Assembly (NCBI GenBank): GCA_013204555.1
Contig: JABMNO010000019.1
Coordinates: 25,278 to 89,277 of the forward strand
DNA from: Chloroflexota bacterium
GTDB lineage: Bacteria > Chloroflexota > Dehalococcoidia > Lucifugimonadales > Lucifugimonadaceae
DNA length: 64,000 nucleotides
Direction: 5' to 3'
Position 1 is the first letter of the stretch. Each line of letters begins with the position of its first letter. A program made the translations under genes and the position numbers. The notes beneath the pieces are model-generated. The model made no database searches. It saw only the letters and a program-made list of their open reading frames with translations, and was not told where the DNA came from. Positions 45,501-54,800 of the stretch are shown here, piece by piece.

Positions 45501-46043
45501 GTCTCCATCGCCGTTCAGGTCGACGCCTGCGCCACGCTCCGTGACGTTGAAGTAGCCAGTGTCACCAGTGAACACGATGCTTGGCCTGTATCTGTCGTCG
45601 GAGTATGTGAGCGGGAGACGGGATGATGTCAGGATGCCCGTGGTTCGGTCGATAGCCTGGACCACATCGTCCGTTGTGTCACCGTCGAGATTGAGGTCTG
45701 TGCCCATCTGGGATTCGCTGACCGAGAGCCAGACGAAATGGTCGCCCAGTTGCAGGACAGATCCTGCCAGCCCGGTATTGGTGGTGCTGCCAAGGCCATT
45801 GGAGAACTTATAGAGATGGATCACGAAGTCTGTTGCGTCACCGTCTCCGTTGAGGTCACTACTGGCGGCAGACTCGCGGACCCGGAACGCGACGGTATCT
45901 CCGTTTACCAGAACGTTTGCGCCGCGAACGGCGAGGGTCTCTGGTGCGCCGATTGCTGCTCTTGCGCCGCTACCGGAAAATACGGTTGCGAGAACCGTGA
46001 TCATGATTGCAAGGGCGAGGACGCCACTCATTCGTTTCATCAT
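42579..46043 (-). CDS. Large secreted protein: DLNGDGD repeats, DUF11-like domains, beta-helix-like C-terminus
   Basis: A 1154-residue exported protein. ATG 46043 has AGGAG 5 nt upstream. The N-terminus is a Sec signal (GVLALAIMITVLATVFSG, cleavage near ARA). Residues about 60-545 hold some ten repeats of 45-60 residues, each with a Ca2+-loop-like DLNGDGDxxDxV segment followed by a strand pair; one copy is degenerate (NPDNDMND). Residues about 600-870 read like CARDB/DUF11 beta-sandwiches (two copies). The last 280 residues are Gly/Ala-rich with short repeated strands (GDNASVEI, LGANGQYAGTYVAANGKVKLGLGS), as in polymer-forming or ice-binding-like beta-helices. No LPXTG or PEP-CTERM anchor is seen. 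Likely a calcium-stabilised surface or matrix protein; no enzymatic motif. Confidence 0.8.
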   Translation of the reverse strand: MMKRMSGVLALAIMITVLATVFSGSGARAAIGAPETLAVRGANVLVNGDTVAFRVRESAASSDLNGDGDATDFVIHLYKFSNGLGSTTNTGLAGSVLQLGDHFVWLSVSESQMGTDLNLDGDTTDDVVQAIDRTTGILTSSRLPLTYSDDRYRPSIVFTGDTGYFNVTERGAGVDLNGDGDTLDNVVHHWAPTDGAVINTGHASFQLMSDDTFVAYLISEAAQGVSFNPDNDMNDAFLAFTGVDGTIQMASSPVRGARLSDGILLTEFQEDGNLLSDFNGDGDANDSILHFMALPNPAPINLGYDSFSSFTENGLIAFTVRESITITDINGDGDVDDDVVFTHDGGPGAAVNSGISGSLLRISGRYAIFGSSEVQAGPVDLNGDGDSVDFVFHTVDIPTGALTNHGLVIDQSGPVAGNEFATVFADETGTGVDLNGDGDNTDGRVLHLFNSQTAALTNLGLVTGFPNIEGFRLTFGVFENEQGGTDLNGDGDATDEVFYYMSAIGGDGPVNLGLTGHAPHLQEGLVILPVSETQQASTDLNGDGDTFDRVTHIFDPAGASITNLGGSDVFPQIGATQLAYNLNGSLNVAQRFDTDVVPIPAPDLSILVSPTNQSVTTEELAAFEIQVLNFGTSSADSATVEIDAGIDIANVAITTSQGACAVAPTGAICDVSMIGPDGFVTLNLDVQYTAAGTHGILVTVRDQVSGREFSTSATATVTEPLTPDPVAVNYRVTAPANTTSTVYEPFTFAIEVTNLSPDQGGTFLLTALLPLGATVQSHTFSGGDVSSCRSGGGFGQNLDLTFICGSGGLAAGETATLDLVMTASELGLHPVMVSVAPLLGDSAVLNNVVVSLVNVVEPPPPPAINPVSGLPNFAAYATTDDGFAVGTEAIVADGAIGSNGLIEIGEAASVGDVTAGGWVYLGPDSSAEDVITTDTLFIEETATVTSIEEGAITEFLTLPSANAQPFWGANIWRNPGDAALSLVPGSYGILESSENDTITVTSGDYDFTHVQINSSSTLVIEIRDIDGDGISDPAVIRAAENIEFGDNASVEIIGGTASDVLFLVDGGLIWLGANGQYAGTYVAANGKVKLGLGSTLQGSAYGNHIWLKDASTLNHVPYGFAIYEFSSNQGGVYVEPVEVPVEEPIAEPNEPVLA
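44420..45860 (-). repeat. Coding repeats with DLNGDGD calcium-loop motif
   Basis: About ten imperfect repeats, spaced mostly 130-190 bp, share a near-constant core read on the plus strand as CATCGCCGTTGAGGTC or close variants. The core codes for DLNGDGD, which is more conserved than the flanks. Confidence 0.8.
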
Positions 46044-46557
46044 TATTGCTCCTGATCCGGGGATAGCGCTGTTTGCGCGCTGGGCGGAATAGATATCGAT
46101 GAATTGAATTTATGTGTGTGGCTGTGTGAGCTCCATTCACGGACGATAACGGGACGATAACAAGTGGTTCACGGTGGGGCGCACCGATCTGATGTCAGGA
46201 GGCGTCTGTCGCCGCGGTTCCAACGCCTTCACACGGCGACGGCACGCCCGTGACGCTGTGGCGGGATCTATGGCTATGCCATCCTGGCCGTAACCTGAGT
46301 CGAAGTATCTGGAGCTATTTGAATATCGGACAGCCGTTCAATGTCGCTCTCAAACCGACGTATTCGCTTCAGTGACCTGCTGCTGCGAAAGAGGTTTTTA
46401 GATCCTTCCGCTACGACCCGGAGCCGCCTTTGTTCAGGATGACATCGCCATCAGAACGGCTGATGCGTCGGCCGGGTGATCGGCTCATCAAACCTGGGCG
46501 CGGATCTGGCGCTCCCTCACCCCAGCCCTCTCCCGAAATGGGAGAGGGAGTTATTTT
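46044..46557. other. 514-nt stretch without a gene
   Basis: It lies between the start of the secreted protein and the end of the PIG-L gene. GGACGATAAC occurs twice with an 11-bp period (46141-46161), about 100 nt upstream of the secreted protein's start. A strong hairpin lies at 46526. No coding frame with family features is seen. Confidence 0.5.
46526..46548. terminator. Hairpin of the CCCTCTCCC/GGGAGAGGG type
   Basis: A perfect 9-bp stem with a GAAAT loop, preceded by CCCTCACCCCAG. Elements of this kind are common intergenic repeats in many bacteria. It lies 10 nt after the PIG-L stop and could end that transcript. Confidence 0.55.
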
Positions 46558-47256
46558 CTAGCGGAAGACTTTTATTCGCTTGAATGACTCTGCGAGGGCG
46601 ACGCCTATTTTTTCGCCGGTTTCACCGAGGCGGTCACGGGATCGCTGGTCGCGTTCTTCACTGCGCTCGCCCACCTGGCTTACGTGGGAGTGGAGGGCGT
46701 TCTGGCGCGTCTCGAAGTGGTCTGTTACGTCAACGAATGTGTCGGGGTCTTCGGCTCGGAAAAGCCAGACCTCTTCCACCTTGTGTGGCTCTAGGCCCTC
46801 ATCAAGATGCTCGGGGTAGGCCAGGTGGTCACGGGCGTACGGGAAGACTGCGTCGAGCGTTACTCTGCCTGCCATGCTGTGATCACGATGTCGTAAATAT
46901 GGACGGTCGGGTTCGACGGTTAGCACGATTCGGGGCTTGTGCTTGCGGATCTGGCGAACGATCTTCTCTCGAAACTCGTCGTTGTCTTCCAATGCCTGAT
47001 CTGGCATCCGGAGGAATTCTACCCCCGCGAGGCCGTAGACCTTTGCCGCGTTGAGCGTCTCAACCTCACGGGTTTTTGCGAGATCTGCTGGCTTGATTGA
47101 CCTGTCGCCGGTGCCCTTGCTGCCATCTGTGCAGACCACCAGAGTGACCTTTTTGCCTTCAGCGCACCAGCGGGCGATCGTCCCACCTGAACTTGACTCT
47201 GAGTCATCCGGGTGTGGGGTTACGACCAGTATCGATTCGGCGTCGTTATCCGTCAT
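46558..47256 (-). CDS. PIG-L / LmbE family deacetylase
   Basis: A 232-residue zinc-dependent N-deacetylase of the PIG-L/LmbE family, which includes GlcNAc-PI, mycothiol and bacillithiol precursor deacetylases. The zinc motif is H15-P-D-D (VVTPHPDDSESS), and the later His pair is in RHRDHSMAGR. The length is normal. AGAGACGCC precedes ATG 47256. It lies 129 nt after the D-2-hydroxyacid dehydrogenase gene. The actual N-acetyl sugar substrate is not evident. Confidence 0.87.
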   Translation of the reverse strand: MTDNDAESILVVTPHPDDSESSSGGTIARWCAEGKKVTLVVCTDGSKGTGDRSIKPADLAKTREVETLNAAKVYGLAGVEFLRMPDQALEDNDEFREKIVRQIRKHKPRIVLTVEPDRPYLRHRDHSMAGRVTLDAVFPYARDHLAYPEHLDEGLEPHKVEEVWLFRAEDPDTFVDVTDHFETRQNALHSHVSQVGERSEERDQRSRDRLGETGEKIGVALAESFKRIKVFR

Positions 47257-47385
47257 GGCGTCTCTTTCTAATTGTTGGTGTTGGCCGTCAGCCAGTTTTG
47301 ATTCCGGTTACACGTATGGGGTGTTCCGCGTGCGTAGGATGCGTACAACAGATTCTAGGAGTTGAGGGGCTATTTCGATGCGTAG

Positions 47386-48354
47386 CTATTCAGGTGTGAT
47401 CAAGTTTATTGGTGGGAGTCCATTTATGACGCGCTCCATATTACGGAATGCGAGTTGGACTCTGCGCGGATAGCTCTCGAAGGTCTGGCCTGCGAGGTGC
47501 GGGACGACTACGACGTTATCGAGTTGTAGCAGCGGGTTATCTGCAGGTGTTGGCTCTTGCTCGTACACGTCGACGCCTGCTCCCCAGATCTGCCGCTTAC
47601 GCAACGCTTCGATCAGAGCATCTTCCTGTACAACAGGGCCGCGACAGGTGTTGATCAGGATGGCGGAAGACTTCATCAGCGATAGCTCGTGGCGTCCGAT
47701 CAGTCCGTTGGTTGAGTCGTCCAGTGGTGTGTGAAGGGTCACGATGTCTGATTCCGATAGTAGCTCGTCGAGATCGACGCGCCGGGCGCCGAATCGCTGT
47801 TCGATATCGGGTTTGGCTTCAATGTCTGTGTAGAGGATCTCGGTATTGAAGCCATTGACCAGCCGAGCGGTGATTGAGCCGATGTTGCCGAGTCCGACAA
47901 TGCCGACGGTTTTTCCTTCGAGCTCATACGTATCGTGGCCAGCGGCTCGTTCGACAACCCACTCTCCGTCGCGCAGGGCGTTGTGGGTCCAGACCAGGTG
48001 GCGGTAGAGAGAGAGCATAAGTGTGATGGCGAGTTCTGCAACGCTCTGAGAGTTCATTCCGCTGGCGTTCGCAAAGGCGACGCCAAGCTCGCCCGCCTCG
48101 CGAACTGGCACGTCATCGTAGCCAGCGTGAAGGGTCTGGAGTAATCGCAGGTTTGGGCCTGCACTCAGGGCTTCAACAGTGATCTTGCCGTAGAAGAACA
48201 GCATGAAATCGGCATCCGCCAATTCTGAGTGAAGGACTTCGGGTGAGGTGGACGCGGTGTCGAGTCGCACTACATCCCAGCCTTCGGGTGAATTCTCTTC
48301 GACGATGCCGTGTACGACAGAGTCTTCTGGCACGTATGCGACTACTTTTGGCAA
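47386..48354 (-). CDS. D-isomer-specific 2-hydroxyacid dehydrogenase
   Basis: A 322-residue NAD-dependent dehydrogenase of the D-2-hydroxyacid family (phosphoglycerate dehydrogenase-like). The Rossmann motif is TVGIVGLGNIGSITARLV; the catalytic Arg is in INTCRGPVV, Glu in YEQEP and His in VVPHLAGQT. TTG 48354 is chosen because GGGGAG lies 7 nt upstream. No ACT domain is present, so it is not the regulated serine-pathway SerA. It is divergent from the SDR gene. Confidence 0.87.
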   Translation of the reverse strand: MPKVVAYVPEDSVVHGIVEENSPEGWDVVRLDTASTSPEVLHSELADADFMLFFYGKITVEALSAGPNLRLLQTLHAGYDDVPVREAGELGVAFANASGMNSQSVAELAITLMLSLYRHLVWTHNALRDGEWVVERAAGHDTYELEGKTVGIVGLGNIGSITARLVNGFNTEILYTDIEAKPDIEQRFGARRVDLDELLSESDIVTLHTPLDDSTNGLIGRHELSLMKSSAILINTCRGPVVQEDALIEALRKRQIWGAGVDVYEQEPTPADNPLLQLDNVVVVPHLAGQTFESYPRRVQLAFRNMERVINGLPPINLITPE

Positions 48355-48489
48355 CCCTTACTCCCCTTTTTATCGGAATGCTCTCATGCAATCGATCATT
48401 CCGACGGTGCACATCGTCATTCAGGCCTCGATGTCTATAATCTCGGCACGAATGATAGTGGTTCCAGCAAGCTTATACAGGTGTGAATT

Positions 48490-49281
48490 ATGGATCTTGG
48501 CCTAACAAACAGGGTGGCAGTGGTTACCGGCGGGAGTGAAGGAATTGGCAAGGCGGCCGCGGCCTCAATGGCTAACGAAGGCGCGAATGTGGCCATCCTC
48601 GCACGGACGCAGTCGAAGCTCGATGCGGCAGCGGAAGAGATTCGGGCAACTGCAAGGGGCGAAGTGATAGCGATTAGCTGCGACGCATCCAGTCGCGAAT
48701 CGGTCGATGCTGCATTCGCAGAAATTATCGCCAAATGGGGGCGTGTCGATATCGTCGTCAACAACGCAGGTCAGGGCGGCCCCGGCGGTATTGCTGACCT
48801 CACAGACGAGAAACTTAGTGGTGATTTCCAACTCAAGGTTTTTGGCGCTGTGTACTGCTCGCAGGCCGCTCTGCCTCACATGCAGAAGGCGCGGTGGGGC
48901 CGGATCATCAATGTCACCACGCCGGGCGGTAAGGCGGCGCCTGGTGGCACGCTTCCTACGTCCATGTCTCGCGCTGCCGGCATAGCGATGACCAAGGCAA
49001 TGTCTAAAGAGTTAGCGTCCGACGGCATTCTGGTGAACACGGTTTGCATTGGGACTATTAAGAGTGGTCAGCACGAGAAGCGATGGGAAGCGGCTCACGC
49101 GAGTGACTCTTCAATCACGCTTGATGATTGGTACGAAAAGATTGGACAGCCATTGCCGATGGGTCGGCCCGGTGAGGCGCATGAGGCGGGTGATTTGATT
49201 TGCTTCCTTGCGTCAGAAAAGGCGAGTTATATCACGGGTACGGCGGTGAATATGGATGGTGGAAGTGCGCCTGTAGTTTAG
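48490..49281 (+). CDS. SDR-family protein with altered catalytic residues
   Basis: A 263-residue short-chain dehydrogenase/reductase-like protein. The cofactor motif TGGSEGIG and NNAGQ are intact. The catalytic set is not: the usual Ser-Tyr-x-x-x-Lys is replaced, reading NVTTPGGKAA in place of the Ser segment and LPTSMSRAAG where Tyr and Lys are expected (Thr and Arg). A group of such BKR-like SDRs with imperfect tetrads is known in the family classification (cd05344, from memory). The C-terminus ITGTAVNMDGG is normal. AGGTG precedes ATG 48490. Its activity is doubtful or changed. Confidence 0.82.
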   Translation: MDLGLTNRVAVVTGGSEGIGKAAAASMANEGANVAILARTQSKLDAAAEEIRATARGEVIAISCDASSRESVDAAFAEIIAKWGRVDIVVNNAGQGGPGGIADLTDEKLSGDFQLKVFGAVYCSQAALPHMQKARWGRIINVTTPGGKAAPGGTLPTSMSRAAGIAMTKAMSKELASDGILVNTVCIGTIKSGQHEKRWEAAHASDSSITLDDWYEKIGQPLPMGRPGEAHEAGDLICFLASEKASYITGTAVNMDGGSAPVV

Positions 49282-49344
49282 GCGCGTCGGCCCGCGCTCT
49301 GGTGGGTACGCGTGTCGACTATGTGGCGCGTCAGACTAGGATGG

Positions 49345-49367
49345 GGCCGGGCAAGCCCGGCGGCTAC
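49345..49367. repeat. Dispersed GC-rich hairpin repeat, copy 2
   Basis: Identical over 23 bp to the copy at 42174-42196. It sits between the 3' ends of the convergent SDR and lipoprotein genes. Confidence 0.65.
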
Positions 49368-49391
49368 CAGACCACGTCCAATAGCGGCGTC

Positions 49392-49838
49392 CTACGGGAG
49401 ACGTGGAAACGTCAACGCGAATCCTAAATCTGACGTGGGTTGAAACCGTTGCTCATACCGAGCAGTCTCGGCTGCTTTCTCTTCATCGCCACCCGGCCCC
49501 ACGATGTAGAAGGCGATGTCCTTGCCCCACCACTTCTCTTCGAAGGGAGCGACGGTGAGGGCGAGGTAGCGCCCGGGGAGGGTCGGCACCGATGGGGAGG
49601 TGTACTCATCGATGCGGGCAATTACGGAGAATCCTTCCGGCACCGGCACGCCGCCTGCGATGGCAGGGCCGCTGTATATCTGCGGCCACGTGGGAGGTAG
49701 TGCGGGCGGTGTTGACGTCGCGGGTGGCGTAGATGTCGCCGTCGCGACGATTTCTTCGCCGGAAGAACAGGCCACCAGTAGCGCCATCACCACGGCGAAA
49801 AGCAGGAATAGAGAGCGGGAACGGACTATCGCACTCAT
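49392..49838 (-). CDS. Hypothetical small lipoprotein coupled to gatA
   Basis: From ATG 49838 the protein has 148 residues. It has a lipoprotein signal ([17 protein letters not shown], Cys at VAC), then a Thr/Pro-rich linker and about 100 residues of beta-rich sequence without a known family. Its start overlaps the gatA stop (ATGA), an unexpected neighbour for a tRNA amidotransferase; the coupling may be only positional. AGAGCGGGA lies inside the gene, not before it, so translation probably depends on gatA. Confidence 0.65.
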   Translation of the reverse strand: MSAIVRSRSLFLLFAVVMALLVACSSGEEIVATATSTPPATSTPPALPPTWPQIYSGPAIAGGVPVPEGFSVIARIDEYTSPSVPTLPGRYLALTVAPFEEKWWGKDIAFYIVGPGGDEEKAAETARYEQRFQPTSDLGFALTFPRLP

Positions 49839-51301
49839 ATAGATGGGTGAGCCTCGTGCCACTCCGTCGCCTGCTCGTATGCGTATGTGACGTTGAATAT
49901 CGTCTGCTCACCGAATTGCGGTCCGATGACCTGGAGACCGACTGGCAGCCCGTCTGAGAAGCCGCCGGGAACTGAGATGCCGGGTAGGCCCGCTATGTTC
50001 ACGGGAATTGTGCAGACGTCGCTGAGGTACATGGCGAGCAGATCATCGGTACGCGAGCCTGCTTCAAATGCCACGGTTGGCGAGGTGGGGGTAACCAGCG
50101 CATCAAACTTTTCAAACGCTCCAGCAAATTCCTGCCGAATCAGCGTTCGTACCTGCTGCGCCTTTTTGTAATAGGCGTCGTAGTAGCCGGCCGATAGGGC
50201 GTAGCCGCCAAGGATGATGCGGCGCTTCACTTCTGCGCCGAATCCCTCGCCACGGGTCATGTCCATGACTTCCCACGCGTCTTGTGCCGACTCAGAGGAG
50301 TGGCCGTACTTGAAGCCATCGTAACGGGCCAGGTTCGCTGACGCCTCTGAAGGCGCAATGATGTAGTACACCGCAAGTGCCTGGTCGGTCAGCGGGAGAC
50401 TGGTCTCTTCCAGCGACGCACCGAGGCCCTCGAGCACCTTCAGCGACTCCTCATAGGCGGCGCGCACTCCTGGCTCGATGCCATCGACGAGATATTCTTT
50501 TGGCACCCCCAGCTTCACGCCGGAGAGATCGCCGTTTAAGTCAGCCGCGTAATCGACGCCACCGGAATCGAGAGATGAAGTGGAGTCTCTTGGGTCATGA
50601 CCCGCGATCACGGAGAGGGTGTTGGCCGCGTCGGTGACATCTCTGCTAAATGGGCCGATCTGATCCAACGAACTGGCAAAGGCGAGCAGGCCGAAGCGGC
50701 TGACGAGGCCATACGTTGGCTTCATGCCAACCACGCCGCATAGCGATGCGGGTTGTCGAATACTTCCGCCGGTATCTGATCCCAGCGAGATGAACGCCTC
50801 CCCCGCCGCGACCGCGGCCGCTGGACCGCCGCTTGAGCCGCCGGGAACGCGCGTCGTGTCCCATGGGTTGCGGGTTGGCGGGAAGCTGGAATTCTCGTTG
50901 GAGGAGCCCATCGCAAACTCGTCCAGGTTTCCTTTGCCAACGATAATTGCACCCGCCTCGTTCAATCGCTCTATAACGTGAGCGTCATACGGTGGCACGA
51001 AATTCTTCAGAATCTGTGAACCTGCGGTTGTGAGGGTCCCGGCCGTGGACATGTTGTCCTTCACCATTACGGGCACACCAGCCAGCGGGCCGTCGAGATC
51101 GCCCGAGGCGATGGCGGCATCAACTGACGCGGCGCGCTCAAGCGCCTTCCCCCCGGTGACGGTGATGTAGCTGTTCAGGTTGCCGTCGATCTGCTCAATG
51201 CGGTCGAGGACCGACTGCGTGAGTTCAACGCTGGATACGTTGCCGCTGCGAATGAGTTCGCGCGCTTCGTGTGCGGTTTTTAATATGTGGCCTGAGGTCA
51301 C
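49835..51301 (-). CDS. gatA: Aspartyl/glutamyl-tRNA(Asn/Gln) amidotransferase subunit A
   Basis: A 488-residue amidase-signature protein that releases ammonia from glutamine to convert misacylated Glu-tRNA(Gln)/Asp-tRNA(Asn). The Ser-cisSer-Lys triad is complete: K81 (VMVKDNMS), S156 (GGSSGGP) and S180 ([10 protein letters not shown]). Length and spacing fit GatA rather than other amidases, and gatC lies 34 nt upstream. GTG 51301 has GGAG 8 nt upstream. gatB is not next to it and not in this window. Confidence 0.93.
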   Translation of the reverse strand: MTSGHILKTAHEARELIRSGNVSSVELTQSVLDRIEQIDGNLNSYITVTGGKALERAASVDAAIASGDLDGPLAGVPVMVKDNMSTAGTLTTAGSQILKNFVPPYDAHVIERLNEAGAIIVGKGNLDEFAMGSSNENSSFPPTRNPWDTTRVPGGSSGGPAAAVAAGEAFISLGSDTGGSIRQPASLCGVVGMKPTYGLVSRFGLLAFASSLDQIGPFSRDVTDAANTLSVIAGHDPRDSTSSLDSGGVDYAADLNGDLSGVKLGVPKEYLVDGIEPGVRAAYEESLKVLEGLGASLEETSLPLTDQALAVYYIIAPSEASANLARYDGFKYGHSSESAQDAWEVMDMTRGEGFGAEVKRRIILGGYALSAGYYDAYYKKAQQVRTLIRQEFAGAFEKFDALVTPTSPTVAFEAGSRTDDLLAMYLSDVCTIPVNIAGLPGISVPGGFSDGLPVGLQVIGPQFGEQTIFNVTYAYEQATEWHEAHPSI

Positions 51302-51335
51302 GTAGCTAACTCCGAACTATCGATGGGGTGGCCCG

Positions 51336-51680
51336 CTAGCGCCCAAGAACTGGCAGCACGCGAACGTAATCGTCTTCAGTGTGTGGGGCGTTTGCCAGGG
51401 CTTCGGACCGGGTTAGCGAGGGGGTTGGTTCGTCGTCTCGCATCACTGATCGGACATCGGTCGGGCTGCCCGTTGGCTCGACGCCTGTGGTGTCGACCTG
51501 CTGCAGCGTCTGGAAGAAATCGAGAACGGTCGAAAGCTGCGACCGCATCGACTCGACTTCTTCGTCCGTCAACGAGAGGTGGGTCAGTGTGGCGGCGTAG
51601 CGCACATCTTCCGCTGAAAGACGCTGTCCTGAGCTGCCTGTCGTGAGCTCAGTCGAAGGGGCCGAAGGGATGTCTGGCAA
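51336..51680 (-). CDS. gatC: Aspartyl/glutamyl-tRNA(Asn/Gln) amidotransferase subunit C
   Basis: A 114-residue GatC, the small subunit that stabilises GatA-GatB. The family segment starts at LSAEDVRYAATLTHLSLTDEE, followed by FFQTLQQVDTTGVEP and the C-terminal LRDDEP-type end (VMRDDEPTPSL). TTG 51680 gives a 20-residue N-terminal extension over the usual start. The extension overlaps a sequence of the kind found in dispersed intergenic repeats (CTTCGACTGAGCTCACGACAGG), so the true start may be further inside. Confidence 0.88.
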   Translation of the reverse strand: MPDIPSAPSTELTTGSSGQRLSAEDVRYAATLTHLSLTDEEVESMRSQLSTVLDFFQTLQQVDTTGVEPTGSPTDVRSVMRDDEPTPSLTRSEALANAPHTEDDYVRVLPVLGR

Positions 51681-51890
51681 TTCGATATATTCCGATGGTC
51701 CGAGTATGAGGATTCGGCCTGAAAAATAAGGCCAGATCGAAGTCTAGCAGAGCAAGGTGCGTGGATCGTTGGGACGATCGTGAGTCACCCCGAAAATTTC
51801 CTTGACTTCTCGTTGCGGGACGGCGAGACTCTGGCGCTTGCGCCAACAAAGCGCCTGCCTTATTCGCCACTTGTTACTGATTTGGACTTC

Positions 51891-54800
51891 ATGACGCACC
51901 TGAATGTTCGTACCAAACTCCTAATGGCCCTGTTGCTGATAGCCATGACCTGGGGCATAGGCAGTGCCTCATCCGTCGGCGCGTCTTCCCCGATTGAGGC
52001 GGACACCACCACCGTCACGGAGGAGGCCAAGCTAACTGCATCTGACGGCTCAGTCAACGATAGATTTGGTCAAGGAGCCGCCATTGATGGCGATACGTTG
52101 GTAATTGGTGCTGGTGGAGATAGCGTGAACGGCAATAACAATCAGGGGTCTGCTTACGTATATGTGCGCAGCGGCACGTCCTGGACCCAACAGGCGTACT
52201 TAACGGCTTCAGACGGAGTGGCAGACGATCAATTTGGTGTGTCCGTGTCGATCAGTGGCGATACGATCGTGGTGGGTGCATTCGCTGACGAAATAGGCGG
52301 CAGAATAAGACAGGGCTCCGCGTACGTTTTCATACGAAACGAGGGTACTTGGAGCCAACAGGCGAAGCTCACTGCATCTGATGGCGCGGAGAACGACTTT
52401 TTCGGCAAAGCGGTCAGCCTCAGTGCAGACACAGCTGTGGTGGGTAGTACCAGACACACAGTGGGCGGCAACGATATTCAAGGGGCGACCTATGTATTTG
52501 TACGTAACGGAAGTACGTGGGGCCAACAAGCGGAGCTGACCGCCTCTGATGGCGCGGCGGGTGACAACTTCGGGAATTCCATCTCAGTCGCGGGAGACAC
52601 GCTGGTAGTGGGTGCTTTCCAGGACGGTGTGGGAGGCAACTCAACTCAGGGGTCGGCATACGTATTCGCAAGGGTCGAGGGCACCTGGAGCCAACAGGCC
52701 AAGCTAACTGCTTCTGATGGCGCAGCGACTGACTTTTTCGGTTTCGCAGTCGCCCTCAGCGGCAACACTGTCGTGGTAGGAGCTCGCAGTCACGACGTGG
52801 GTAGCAATTTTGATCAAGGGGCGGCCTATGTGTTCTTACGAGCCGGTAGTACGTGGAGCCAACAGGCCAAGCTCACCGCCGTTGACGGCGCAACGCAGGA
52901 CCTTTTTGGTAGTGGGGTGGCCATCAGAAATAACACGATTATCGTGGGAGCCGCACTTGATTCTTTTGATGTGAACCGGAGTGGCTCGGGCTACGTATTT
53001 TCACGCGCCGGGAGTGCCTGGAGCCAACGTGCCAAGTTTGCTGCTTCTGACGGAGGGGCCTTTGACCGGTTTGGAATGGCAATTGGCTTTAGCGGAGACA
53101 CGGTGGTGGTGGGTGCCTGGCAACATGACCCCGGCGGAAATTTAGCGCAAGGTGGGGCCTGGGTTTTCAGGGTGATTGAGCCACCGCCCCTTCCAGTGGT
53201 CTTCGTGCCGGGTGTTGCGGGCAGTGTGCTGATTGATAGGAACGACGGGAATAATGTCCTGTGGTTCGCCAATTCGGCAGATGACCTTCGGGCTATGAGC
53301 CGGTTCAACACAGCTGGTGACGACAAGGTGGCTCCAGACCTATTGCGATCGGTATTCGGAGTTAAAGATGTCTACGGTGGATTTCTTGACGGCCTGGCAG
53401 CCAAAGGGTTCCGAGAGTACGACCTGAACACAGGAGCGGTGGGAGATTTCGCGTCATTCTCGCCTTCGCGACTTACCGCGGGAGGTTGCGATTCCGGTCA
53501 GACCGATGGCGATGGGAAGAAGCCAAACTTGTTCCCGTTCCCGTACGACTGGCGGCTGGACAACGCCGTGAACGCAGAGAAGCTGGACGACTACATTGAC
53601 TGCGTACGCCAGATATACCCGGACAGTGATGTCAACATAATCACCCACAGCATGGGAGGCCTGCTGGTCCGACGATACGTGCTGGACAATCTCTCTGATC
53701 ACCACGTCGACCGCTGGGCATCCATCGCTGCACCCTGGCTGGGCGCTCCCAAACTTGCCTTCGTTATGGAGACGGGTGAGTTTCTTGACGAGATCAAACA
53801 TATTGAACTCTTCAAAGGGATTCTCCGAGACGTTCTCCGCTCATTCCCGGCGGTCCACCAGCTACTGCCATCGCAGTCTTACGATGATTTAGGGGGAGTG
53901 GCATCAATTCAGGAATTCGGCGTTGACCTGGATGGAGATGGCAATGAGTTCGGATTATTCTCCGGCCAGGGGTTATACGACCTTGCTGACCAGCGGTACG
54001 GCCTTGATCCTTTCTTCCCTGGGACCATCGCCAGGGAATTCCATACAACGGCACAGGATGACTGGCGGGCCGACAGTTCAGGCATCGAGTTTTTCCACCT
54101 TTTTGGGGAGAAATCTGTTAACTCCACGGTTGAGCGCTTCGTAAGCAAGATAGAGACTGTTTGTTCAATTTTCGGGTTCTCGTGTAGCAAGCAGATCGTG
54201 GCTGAACCCCGGTTTACGAATGGCGACGGAACAGTGCCTCGGCTTAGCGCAGAAAGGATCTCAGGATCCACGAACTACAACACTGCTGGTGCGACAATGG
54301 TGCCGTTCATCTCATCCACCAAATCGACCGATGACTCTGTGGATCACAACGGCCTGATGGCGAATGCTTTTGTCACTACTTCATTGCTTGACATCATGGC
54401 CGGCGGTGATGGATTTGGAACTACAGAGCCGTTCTCCACCTCGGCGTCATCACATTCGGTTTCATCCAACTCAGCGTTTGCGGCACCGGCGTTGCCGGGG
54501 TCACAAAGCTCCGTAGTAGCCGATGCAGCGCCCGGTGACTATCACTATGTGAAAATCGTTGGGCCTGCTGAGGTAACGGTATCGTCTGGAAGTGGCGGAA
54601 CAACCGCCGGGGTAAACGAGGTCTTCGCAAACACTGTCCCAGGCGTTACAGTCCTTGGAATTGGCGAGAATGCTTTCATGGTTCTGACGCCAGCCGGAAC
54701 TGCTGAGACTTACGATTTGGACTTCAATGCAAACGGCCCCATGTCTGTTGAGGTCTTGACGGGAGATGGCACCACCCCGGATGAGGCCATCCGCTACCAG

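Noticed and set aside
44420..45860. Regular spacing of a near-identical 16-mer suggested a CRISPR array
   Set aside because: The repeats are in one reading frame of a secreted protein, spacing is uneven and the intervening parts are also homologous.
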